The notes under the pieces were generated by a model. That model saw only the letters and a list, made by a program, of their open reading frames with translations, was not told where the DNA came from and made no database searches. From the NCBI GenBank assembly GCA_036502575.1, contig DASXYL010000040.1, positions 1 to 64,000 of the forward strand: 64,000 nt of DNA, written 5' to 3'. The translations under genes and the position numbers were made by a program. Positions 7,729-15,198 of the stretch are shown piece after piece. Positions within the stretch are counted from its first letter, which is position 1; every line of letters starts with the position of its first letter. Origin of the DNA: DASXRA01 sp036502575 (GTDB taxonomy: Bacteria; Actinomycetota; Actinomycetes; Mycobacteriales; Jatrophihabitantaceae).

Positions 7729-8754
7729 TCATCCAAAGAAGACTTCGGCTTCGGCGTAGAGCTCGGGCTTGACGGTCTTGAGCTCGGTGGTCGCATCGGC
7801 CAGCGGCACCCGGACGATGTCGGTGCCGCGCAGGGCGACCATCTTGCCCCAGTCCGAGGCGTTGACGGCGTCGATCGCGTGCAGCCCGAACCGGGTGGCC
7901 AGCACCCGGTCGAACGCGGTCGGCGTGCCGCCGCGCTGGATGTGGCCGAGCACCGTCGTGCGCGCCTCCTTGCCGGTGCGCTTCTCGATCTCCGACGCCA
8001 GCCACTCACCGATGCCACCCAGGCGCACGTGCCCGAACGCGTCGAGGCCCCGCTCGAGCTGCACGGCCTCGCCGCCGTCGGGCACGGCACCCTCGGCGGC
8101 CACGATGATCGGCGCGTAGTGCGACTTGAACCGGCTCTCGACGTACGCGCAGACGCGGTCGATCGAGAACGGCTGCTCGGGGATGAGGATGACGTTGGCG
8201 CCGCCGGCCATGCCGGCCTGCAGGGCGATCCAGCCGGCGTGGCGACCCATCACCTCGACGATCAGCGCGCGGTGATGCGACTCGGCGGTGGTGTGCAGCC
8301 GGTCGATCGCTTCCATGGCGATGTTGAGCGCGGTGTCGAACCCGAAGGTGTAGTCGGTGGCGTTGAGGTCGTTGTCGATCGTCTTCGGGACGCCCACCAC
8401 GTTGACCCCCAGCTCGTGCAGCTTGGTGGCCACACCCAGGGTGTCCTCACCACCGATCGCGATCAGCGCGTCGACGTTGAGCGTGTGCAGGTTCTCCCGG
8501 ATCCGGTCGACACCGCCGTCCACCTTGAACGGGTTGGTGCGCGACGAACCGAGGATCGTGCCGCCCCGGGGCAGGATGCCGCGCACCTCGGGGATGCCCA
8601 GCGGGCCGGTCAGGCTCTCCAGCGGCCCCTTCCACCCGTCGCGAAAACCCACGAACTCGTGGCCGTACACGCCGATGCCCTTACGCACGACGGCACGGAT
8701 CACCGCGTTCAGCCCGGGGCAGTCACCACCGCCGGTGAGCACTCCGATGCGCAT
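7729..8754 (-). CDS. pfkA: 6-phosphofructokinase, residues indicate pyrophosphate dependence
   Basis: Phosphorylates fructose 6-phosphate in glycolysis. The 341 residues are colinear with bacterial PfkA: GVLTGGGDCPGLNAVIR at 4-20, GGEDT at 101-105 and PKTIDND at 123-129. In the family, Gly104 plus Gly124 go with ATP use, while Asp104 plus Lys124 go with PPi use (as in the Amycolatopsis methanolica enzyme, recalled). Here both PPi-type residues, D104 and K124, are present. The start ATG 8754 has AGGAG upstream. If PPi is used the reaction is reversible and could serve gluconeogenesis too. Confidence 0.93.
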   Translation of the reverse strand: MRIGVLTGGGDCPGLNAVIRAVVRKGIGVYGHEFVGFRDGWKGPLESLTGPLGIPEVRGILPRGGTILGSSRTNPFKVDGGVDRIRENLHTLNVDALIAIGGEDTLGVATKLHELGVNVVGVPKTIDNDLNATDYTFGFDTALNIAMEAIDRLHTTAESHHRALIVEVMGRHAGWIALQAGMAGGANVILIPEQPFSIDRVCAYVESRFKSHYAPIIVAAEGAVPDGGEAVQLERGLDAFGHVRLGGIGEWLASEIEKRTGKEARTTVLGHIQRGGTPTAFDRVLATRFGLHAIDAVNASDWGKMVALRGTDIVRVPLADATTELKTVKPELYAEAEVFFG

Positions 8755-8825
8755 GCCCGCTCCTCTCGATCCAGCTACCGCCGCGCAGCCTATCCGGGGT
8801 AGGTGAGCTGCCTTCGGGCGCGCGG

Positions 8826-9320
8826 CTACCGGTCGGTATCGGTGAGCAGGCCGTTCAGCACGCGCCACCGGGCCAGGTTGTGCCGCGCGTCGGCCAGCGC
8901 GTCGTGCTGGTCGCTCGGCGGGTCGGGCAGCGGCGGCGCCCCGGCATCCTCGTAGCGCTGCCGAAGCTCGTGGGTGAACCGCGGAATCTGGCGGGGCAGG
9001 GCCCGCATGTCGCCCCACAGCTGCGCCAGCGCGACGTGGTCGTAGGCCGACATCCACGCCCACAGCTCGATCGGCTCGCCGGGTGCGGTGAGGAACGTGA
9101 GCAGGTCGGCGCGGATCCGCGCGCGGTCCCGCCAGGCCGGCGCCGAGGGCGGGGGCAGCTGGGACAGCACGTTGCGGCGTACCCAGCTGATCGCCCGGCT
9201 CGGATCGAACTCGGTCGACACGGCGTAGAACTCGCGGCCGGTCTCGTCCACCATCCCGATGGAGACGAGGTCGATCGTGGCGCCGTCCTCGATGAATTCG
9301 CAGTCGTAGAAGAACCGCAT
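8826..9320 (-). CDS. DEDDh 3'-5' exoribonuclease (Rv2179c type)
   Basis: A 164-residue nuclease starting FFYDCEFIEDG, which holds the first Asp/Glu metal ligands; YDHVAL and QHDALADARHNL supply the remaining Asp and His of a DEDDh site. It matches the short actinobacterial enzyme known in mycobacteria as Rv2179c, an RNase-T-like exoribonuclease. It follows the plsC-like gene with a single-base gap, so they are probably co-transcribed. Confidence 0.85.
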   Translation of the reverse strand: MRFFYDCEFIEDGATIDLVSIGMVDETGREFYAVSTEFDPSRAISWVRRNVLSQLPPPSAPAWRDRARIRADLLTFLTAPGEPIELWAWMSAYDHVALAQLWGDMRALPRQIPRFTHELRQRYEDAGAPPLPDPPSDQHDALADARHNLARWRVLNGLLTDTDR

Positions 9321-9321
9321 C

Positions 9322-10086
9322 TCAGCTGGCTCGCTCGACGGGCATCCGCTCGGTGGCCTCGCGGACGGCCTTCTCGCGCGATCCGAACGCGACGCTGCGC
9401 CCCTGCGCGGCTTTCACCTTGGCGGCGTAGAGGTCGACGTACTCCTGACCGGACAGCTGCATGAGCTCGTACATGATCTCGTCGGTCATCGAGCGCTCGA
9501 CGAAGCGATCACCGGACATGCCCTCGTAGCGGGAGAAGTCCAACGGCTTGCCGAACCGCACACCGGGACGCGGCCGCAGCCGCGGGATCCGCCGCCCGGT
9601 CGGCTGGATCTTGTCGGTGTTGACCATGACGCACGGGATGACCGGCACGCCGGCCTCCAGCGCCATGCGGGCCACCCCGGTCTTGCCCCGGTAGAGCCGC
9701 CCGTCCGGGGAGCGGGTGCCTTCGGGATAGATGCCGAGCACCTTGCCGGCCCGCAGGATCCGCACCCCGGTGTTGAGCGCCGCCCGCGAGGCATCGGCGT
9801 CGTCGCGGTCGATCGGCACCTGGCCCACCCCGGCCATGAACTTCCGGGTGAGCCAGCCCTTGATGCCGGGTGTCGTGAAGTACTCGGCCTTGGCCAGGAA
9901 GGTCACCTTGCGCGGCACCATCACCGGCATGAAGAACGAATCGGAGAAGGAGAGGTGGTTGCTGGCCAGGATCGCGGCGCCGTCGGACGGGATGTTCTCG
10001 CTTCCCTCGGTCCACGGCCGCCAGATCATTCGGAGGATCGGACCGATGAAGCCGAACTTCATCAGCCAGTAGCCCACCCGGGTCAT
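9322..10086 (-). CDS. plsC: 1-acyl-sn-glycerol-3-phosphate acyltransferase (PlsC family)
   Basis: A membrane-associated phospholipid acyltransferase of 254 residues. The catalytic HX4D box is NHLSFSD (about residue 45), followed by the acceptor-binding motifs GIYPEGTRS and CVMVNTDK. ATG 10086 gives the usual length; a GAAGGG stretch is very close upstream and the start is less certain than the family. Orthologous position to Rv2182c. Confidence 0.9.
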   Translation of the reverse strand: MTRVGYWLMKFGFIGPILRMIWRPWTEGSENIPSDGAAILASNHLSFSDSFFMPVMVPRKVTFLAKAEYFTTPGIKGWLTRKFMAGVGQVPIDRDDADASRAALNTGVRILRAGKVLGIYPEGTRSPDGRLYRGKTGVARMALEAGVPVIPCVMVNTDKIQPTGRRIPRLRPRPGVRFGKPLDFSRYEGMSGDRFVERSMTDEIMYELMQLSGQEYVDLYAAKVKAAQGRSVAFGSREKAVREATERMPVERAS

Positions 10087-10223
10087 CCCTTCGATTCCTG
10101 TTATGTCCTGCCGCAGACAGTAGTGCTGGCGTCTCGCTGGGTCCACCGGTCGCGCCCGCGCTCGCAGAAGGCGGCGCCCGGCAGGCATGATGAAGCGTCT
10201 GTTCGCACGTCGAGAGGTGCAGC

Positions 10224-10994
10224 GTGCCCGTTCTGCCCGGTGCCGAGCCGTACGCCGCGGGCGGCGGCCCTGTGGGCGTCGTGCTCAGCCACGGATTCAC
10301 CGCCACGCCGCGCAGCATGCTGCCCTGGGCCCAGCACCTGGCCGCGGCCGGCTACACGGTGCGCCTGCCCCGGCTGCCCGGCCATGGGACCACCTGGCAG
10401 GACGCCAACGCCACCCGCTGGACGGACTGGTACGCCGAGATCCGGCGCGCGTACGACGAACTGGCGGCGCGGTGCGACACCGTGTTCGCCGCCGGGCTCT
10501 CGATGGGCGCCACGCTGGTCACCCGGCTCGCCGAGGAGGAGGGTGACCGGCTGCGCGGGCTCGTGCTCGTCAATCCGTCCCTCGCCACTGAGCGCTTCGA
10601 CGCCAAGTTCGCGCGCTACGTCGGCTGGCTGGTGAAGTCCCGGCCCGGTTTCGGCAGCGACATCAAGATGCCGCACGAGCCGACGCTGGGCTACGACCGA
10701 ACGCCGGTGCGTGCGTTCGCCTCGCTGCAGCGCCTGTGGCGGGTGACCGCGGCCGACCTGCACCGGATCACGGCCCCGGTGTTGATGTTTCGCAGCGTCG
10801 AGGATCACGTGGTCGAGCCCTTGTCCGGACAGCTGCTGGTGCGGGGCGCGACAGCCACGACGGTGCGCGAGGTGCTGCTCGAGAACAGCTACCACGTCGC
10901 GACGATGGACCACGACGCGCAGACGATCTTCGACGGCAGCGTGGAGTTCATCCGCGAACACGCCTCGGACGACGCCGTGAGCCCGGCCCCGTGA
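10224..10994 (+). CDS. Alpha/beta hydrolase (carboxylesterase/monoacylglycerol lipase-like)
   Basis: A 256-residue serine hydrolase. The oxyanion region is VVLSHGFTATPRSM, the nucleophile is Ser93 in GLSMG, the acid is in RSVEDHVV and the histidine in NSYHVATMDHD, as in the Est30/carboxylesterase group. GTG 10224 has GAGAGG upstream. Its stop overlaps the next gene start as GTGA. Divergent from plsC, suggesting a lipid theme, but the substrate is unknown. Confidence 0.9.
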   Translation: MPVLPGAEPYAAGGGPVGVVLSHGFTATPRSMLPWAQHLAAAGYTVRLPRLPGHGTTWQDANATRWTDWYAEIRRAYDELAARCDTVFAAGLSMGATLVTRLAEEEGDRLRGLVLVNPSLATERFDAKFARYVGWLVKSRPGFGSDIKMPHEPTLGYDRTPVRAFASLQRLWRVTAADLHRITAPVLMFRSVEDHVVEPLSGQLLVRGATATTVREVLLENSYHVATMDHDAQTIFDGSVEFIREHASDDAVSPAP

Positions 10995-11656
10995 CCTACG
11001 ACCCCCAGTCGGCCCGCCACGGCAACGGGCTCGACGCCGACACGTGGGTGCCCCTGGTCGACGTCGACCCCGAGGTCGGCGAGGCGCTGCTGGTGGCTCT
11101 CGGGCGAGCCCGCATCCCGGCCTACGTCGAGCCGGCCGGCGAGCCCGACCGACGCCGGCTGTTCGTCGCGTCCGCCGACCGGGGCGATGCCCGCATCGTG
11201 GTCGAGGCGGCGACGCGGGGCAGCGACCCGCTGCACCCGCTCGACGTCCTGGACGGCGTCGACACCAACGCCGAGTTCGACGCCCTGGTCGGCGAGTGGG
11301 ACGTGGACACGCTCGGCGCGGTGAAATCGGCCGAACGTGACCTCACCCGCGAGGACGCCGATTGGCGGGCCCGGCTCGAGCCCGGTTTTCCCGACGCGTC
11401 CGCGGCCGACGACGAGGAACACTATGTGCCGCCCGCGCCGCCGCCGCTCCCCCGGCTGGCCGGCGCCACGGTCTTCGCCCTGTTCGTCCTCGCCCTGTCG
11501 ATCGTCCTGCTCGCCATCGGCGACAACTTCGGCCTCGATCCCGACTTCGCGTTCCTCGCCGGCGTGGCCGGCATCCTGGTCGGCGCCGGGATGCTGATCA
11601 TGCGGTTGCGGGCCCGTCCCCCGGATGACGAGGACGACGACGGCGCCGTCATCTAA
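10991..11656 (+). CDS. Conserved membrane protein of unknown function
   Basis: A 221-residue protein: a soluble acidic region to about residue 150, a proline-rich hinge (PPAPPPLPR), then two hydrophobic helices (about 158-178 and 185-205) and a short Asp-rich tail. The cytosolic part contains EVGEALLVALGRARIPAYVEP, similar to actinobacterial small membrane proteins often annotated as DUF308-like; that label is weak. The GTG overlaps the hydrolase stop as GTGA. Confidence 0.75.
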   Translation: MTYDPQSARHGNGLDADTWVPLVDVDPEVGEALLVALGRARIPAYVEPAGEPDRRRLFVASADRGDARIVVEAATRGSDPLHPLDVLDGVDTNAEFDALVGEWDVDTLGAVKSAERDLTREDADWRARLEPGFPDASAADDEEHYVPPAPPPLPRLAGATVFALFVLALSIVLLAIGDNFGLDPDFAFLAGVAGILVGAGMLIMRLRARPPDDEDDDGAVI

Positions 11657-11759
11657 TCCGCCTGGGCGCCATGATCAACGCAACGTTTGCCGACACGACA
11701 CCTCCAGGGTCAAGAACCGTCACGTACCGCGCGGACCCTCGTCGCTGGAGGTGGTCAAC

Positions 11760-11999
11760 ATGGTGACCGCTGAGGAGACGGTGTTCATCCTCTGGTGCCG
11801 ACTGACCGGGAACGACTCGACAGAGTTCGGCGACGAGGAGCGAGAAGCGTTCCTGGCCCGGCCGCAGGTGCCCGAGCTGTCCGCGACGCCCTACGCAGTA
11901 CTGCTCGACGCCGGCATCACCGCCGCGCGCCGCGGCTCACTGCCGCTCGAGCGGTGGCTCGGCGCGGTACGCACGGTTCGTCCCACGGTCGGAGCCTAA
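11760..11999 (+). CDS. Small hypothetical protein (79 aa)
   Basis: MVTAEETVFILWCRLTG begins a 79-residue ORF with GGAGGTGG at good distance from ATG 11760. No domain is recognised. It is soluble and moderately acidic, with codon use like its neighbours. Likely a real gene because of the strong ribosome site and lack of a better frame. Possibly stand-alone. Confidence 0.55.
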   Translation: MVTAEETVFILWCRLTGNDSTEFGDEEREAFLARPQVPELSATPYAVLLDAGITAARRGSLPLERWLGAVRTVRPTVGA

Positions 12000-12016
12000 A
12001 TATCGGACGGCACACC

Positions 12017-12022
12017 TATCAT
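12017..12022 (+). promoter_or_regulatory. -10 box (TATCAT) upstream of the 13-codon ORF
   Basis: TATCAT fits the -10 consensus closely and ends 6 nt before ATG 12029, so the transcript for the response-regulator operon would start on that ATG. Confidence 0.55.
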
Positions 12023-12028
12023 GGAGGT

Positions 12029-12070
12029 ATGCCGTCGCCCGTGATCTCTCTCCGGTCCGCCGTGGCATGA
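12029..12070 (+). CDS. 13-residue upstream ORF coupled to the response regulator gene
   Basis: ATG 12029 opens MPSPVISLRSAVA and ends in TGA that overlaps the ATG of the next gene (ATGA, 12067-12070). With a -10 box 6 nt upstream, this short ORF would be the leaderless first cistron and deliver ribosomes to the response regulator start, which has no good ribosome site of its own. It could also be an incidental ORF; the exact ATGA overlap argues for coupling. Confidence 0.5.
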   Translation: MPSPVISLRSAVA

Positions 12071-13749
12071 CGGCGCCGTCGATCCAACCGCCTGCCCGCC
12101 CAGCCATCGTCACCGTCGACGACGATCCGGGCGTGTCCCGGGCCGTTTCGCGTGACCTGCGGCGCCGCTACGGCGAGCGCTACCGGATCGTCCGGGCCGA
12201 TTCCGGTGCCGATGCGCTCGACGCGCTGCGCGAGATGAAGCTGCGCGGCGAGCTGGTCGCGATCATCCTCGCCGACTACCGGATGCCGCAGATGAGCGGC
12301 ATCGAATTCCTCGAGCAGGCGATGGACCTCTACCCGACCACGCGCCGGGTGTTGCTCACCGCCTACGCCGACACCGGCGCCGCCATCGACGCGATCAATG
12401 TCGTCGACCTCGACTACTACCTGCTCAAGCCCTGGGATCCCCCCGAGGAGAAGCTCTACCCCGTCGTCGACTCGCTGCTCGAGGCCTGGCAGGCCTCCGA
12501 TCACCGCGGCGTCCCCGAGACCAAGGTCATCGGGCACCGGTGGTCGGCGCGCTCCTCGCAGCTGCGCGAGTTCCTCGCCCGCAACCAGGTGCCCTACCGC
12601 TGGTACCTGTGCGACGAGCCCGAGGGTGAACGGCTGCTCAGCGCGGCCGGCGCGGACGAGCTGCACCTCCCGGTCGTGGTGACGCCGGACGGGCACACCC
12701 TGGTCGAGCCCAGCGACGCCGAGGTCGCGAGTCAGGTCGGGCTGGCCACCAGGCCGGCGTCGGACTTCTACGACCTGGTCGTGGTCGGCGGCGGCCCGGC
12801 CGGTCTCGGCGCCGCCGTGTACGGCGCGTCCGAAGGACTCCGCACCGTGCTGGTCGAGCGGATCGCGACCGGTGGGCAGGCCGGGCAGAGCTCGAACATC
12901 GAGAACTACCTGGGCTTCCCCGACGGCGTGTCCGGCTCGCAGCTCACCGACCGGGCCCGGCGCCAGGCGACGCGTTTCGGCGCCGAGCTGCTCACGACTC
13001 GCGAAGTGGTGGCCCTCGAGGCGTGTGGTTCGGCGCGCAAGGTCACGTTCGCCGACGGCGATGCGATCGACGCGCACACCGTCATCCTCGCCACCGGCGT
13101 GACCTACCGGCAGTTGGCCGTTCCCGGCGTCGAGGACCTCACCGGGCGCGGCGTGTTCTACGGCTCGGCGCTGACCGAGGCAGCCAGCTGCGCCGGACGC
13201 GACATCTACATCGTCGGCGGGGCCAATTCGGCTGGCCAGTCGGCGGTCTATCTCGCCCGGACCGCCCGTTCGGTGACGCTGCTGGTGCGCGGCAAGTCGC
13301 TGGACGAGTCGATGTCGTACTACCTGATCCAGCAGATCGGAACCATCGACAACATCACCGTACGCACGTGTACGGAGGTGGTGGCCGCCGAAGGCACCGA
13401 GCACCTCGAGCGGCTGACCCTTCGCGACAACGTCACCGGCACCACCGAAACGGTCCAGACGAAGTGGCTGTTCGTCTTCATCGGAGCGTCCCCGCGCACC
13501 GACTGGCTCGACGGGGTGGTCACCCGCGACCCGAGAGGATTCGTCATCGCCGGCCCCGACCTCGGCGTCGAGGGTCAGCCCCCCAGCGGGTGGGCGCTGG
13601 ACCGCTCCCCGTACCACCTCGAGACGAGTGTGCCGGGGGTCTTCGTCGCGGGTGACGCGCGGGCCGAATCGGCCAAACGGGTGGCCTCGGCGGTCGGCGA
13701 AGGCGCCATGGCCGTCATGCTGGTGCATCGTTATTTGGAGCGACTGTGA
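12067..13749 (+). CDS. Response regulator receiver fused to a TrxR-like flavoprotein
   Basis: A 560-residue fusion. Residues 12-135 are a CheY-like receiver (VDDDPG, phospho-acceptor Asp70 in ILADYRMPQMSG, LLKPWD). About 155-225 form a glutaredoxin-like segment without a CxxC. From about 236 the FAD/NADPH fold of thioredoxin reductase follows: VVGGGPAGLGAA, TGGQAGQSSNIENYLGFP, IYIVGGANSAGQSA and VAGDAR. The usual TrxR redox pair CxxC is absent; the corresponding region reads EAASCAGRD with one cysteine. It therefore should not reduce thioredoxin in the normal way. Stop and kinase start overlap (GTGA), so this is the kinase's cognate partner. Confidence 0.93.
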   Translation: MTAPSIQPPARPAIVTVDDDPGVSRAVSRDLRRRYGERYRIVRADSGADALDALREMKLRGELVAIILADYRMPQMSGIEFLEQAMDLYPTTRRVLLTAYADTGAAIDAINVVDLDYYLLKPWDPPEEKLYPVVDSLLEAWQASDHRGVPETKVIGHRWSARSSQLREFLARNQVPYRWYLCDEPEGERLLSAAGADELHLPVVVTPDGHTLVEPSDAEVASQVGLATRPASDFYDLVVVGGGPAGLGAAVYGASEGLRTVLVERIATGGQAGQSSNIENYLGFPDGVSGSQLTDRARRQATRFGAELLTTREVVALEACGSARKVTFADGDAIDAHTVILATGVTYRQLAVPGVEDLTGRGVFYGSALTEAASCAGRDIYIVGGANSAGQSAVYLARTARSVTLLVRGKSLDESMSYYLIQQIGTIDNITVRTCTEVVAAEGTEHLERLTLRDNVTGTTETVQTKWLFVFIGASPRTDWLDGVVTRDPRGFVIAGPDLGVEGQPPSGWALDRSPYHLETSVPGVFVAGDARAESAKRVASAVGEGAMAVMLVHRYLERL

Positions 13750-15173
13750 CTGAATACCTGACCTGTGATCGGGACGAGCTGCGCACTCTGTTCCTGTTCG
13801 AAAATCTGACCGACGACCAGCTCGACTGGCTGTGCCGCGAGGGCCGGGTGATCGTCCTGGAGCCCGGCGAGGTGTACCACGAGGGCGATCCGTCCACCTG
13901 CTTCTACGTGATGTTCGAGGGCGCGATCGTGCTGTCGCAGCACGTCGGCCCCGAGGACGTCGAGGTGACCCGCAGCGAACAGCCCGGCGTCTACGCCGGT
14001 GCCTGGATGGCCTACATGGGCGATCGGGCCCCCAAGACGTACAACAACACCCTGCGGGCCACCGTGCCGTCGCGGTTCTTCGAGATCGACGCCGACGTGT
14101 TCGGCCAGATGATGCGCGACTGGTTCCCGATGGCGATACACATGCTCGACGGAATGTTCTTCGGCATCCGCAACAGCCAGGCCGCGATCGGGCAACGTGA
14201 GCGGCTGCTCGCGCTCGGGTCGCTCTCGGCCGGGCTGACCCACGAGCTCAACAACCCGGCGGCCGCCGCCGTGCGGGCCACCGCGTCGCTGCGCGAACGG
14301 GTCGCCGGCATGCGACACAAGCTCGCCCTCATCGCGAAGGGGCCCTACGACCGCGTCACGCTCGAAACGCTGATCCGACTGCAGGAGGACGCCGTCGAGC
14401 GCGCGGCCAAGGCGCCGACGCTCGCGCCCATGGAGGCCTCCGACCGCGAGGACGGGCTCGCCGACTGGTTCGACGCACACAACATCACCGGCGGCTGGGA
14501 CATCGCCCCGACGTTCGTGCAGGCCGGTCTGGACGTCGACTGGCTCGACCAGGTCGCAGACACAGTTAACGCCGCCACGCTCGAAGGCGCCGTCCGCTGG
14601 CTGAACTACAGCGTCGAGACCGAACTGCTCATGTCCGAGATCGAGGACTCCACCGCCCGCATCTCGACCCTCGTCGGCGCGGCCAAGCAGTACTCGCAGA
14701 TGGACCGCGCGCCCTATCAGGTGATCGACGTGCACGAGCTGATCGACAGCACCCTGCTCATGCTCAGCCGCAAGATCGGCGACGGCGTCACCGTCGTCAA
14801 GGACTACGACCGCTCACTCCCGTCGATCCCGGCCTACGCCGCCGAGCTCAACCAGGTCTGGACCAACCTCATCGACAACGCCGTCGCCGCCATGGACGGG
14901 CACGGCACCCTGACCATCCGCACCGCCCTCGACAACGACTTCCTGCTCGTCGAGATCGGTGACACGGGCACCGGCGTCCCGACCGACATCCGTGAACGCA
15001 TCTTCGAGCCGTTCTTCACCACCAAGCCGGTGGGCGAGGGCACCGGGCTGGGGCTGGACATCTCCTGGCGCATCGTGGTCAACAAGCATCACGGCGACCT
15101 GCGGGTCGATTCGGTGCCCGGTGACACGCGGTTCCAGGTCCGGCTGCCCCTCGTCGCCCCGGCTGAGGACTAG
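13746..15173 (+). CDS. Cytosolic histidine kinase with cyclic-nucleotide-binding domain
   Basis: A 475-residue sensor kinase without membrane helices. The N-terminal part (about 15-130) is a cNMP-binding-like barrel (LFLFENLTDDQLDWL, GEVYHEGDPSTCFYVMFEGAI). The phospho-acceptor is His166 in SAGLTHELNNPAAAAVRA, followed by an N box (NQVWTNLIDNAVAAM), G1 (DTGTGVP) and G2 (GEGTGLGLDISWRIV). The GTG overlaps the upstream response regulator stop, so the pair is a two-component system joining a cyclic nucleotide or redox signal to a flavoprotein output. Confidence 0.93.
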   Translation: MTEYLTCDRDELRTLFLFENLTDDQLDWLCREGRVIVLEPGEVYHEGDPSTCFYVMFEGAIVLSQHVGPEDVEVTRSEQPGVYAGAWMAYMGDRAPKTYNNTLRATVPSRFFEIDADVFGQMMRDWFPMAIHMLDGMFFGIRNSQAAIGQRERLLALGSLSAGLTHELNNPAAAAVRATASLRERVAGMRHKLALIAKGPYDRVTLETLIRLQEDAVERAAKAPTLAPMEASDREDGLADWFDAHNITGGWDIAPTFVQAGLDVDWLDQVADTVNAATLEGAVRWLNYSVETELLMSEIEDSTARISTLVGAAKQYSQMDRAPYQVIDVHELIDSTLLMLSRKIGDGVTVVKDYDRSLPSIPAYAAELNQVWTNLIDNAVAAMDGHGTLTIRTALDNDFLLVEIGDTGTGVPTDIRERIFEPFFTTKPVGEGTGLGLDISWRIVVNKHHGDLRVDSVPGDTRFQVRLPLVAPAED

Positions 15174-15198
15174 ACGGCGGGTCGGCAAGAATCATCGG

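Noticed and set aside
12019..13728. 569-residue minus-strand ORF opposite the receiver-TrxR gene
   Set aside because: Third-position GC bias opens antisense frames; it shows His/Arg/Gly-rich low-complexity protein without domains, while the plus strand has a complete known fold.
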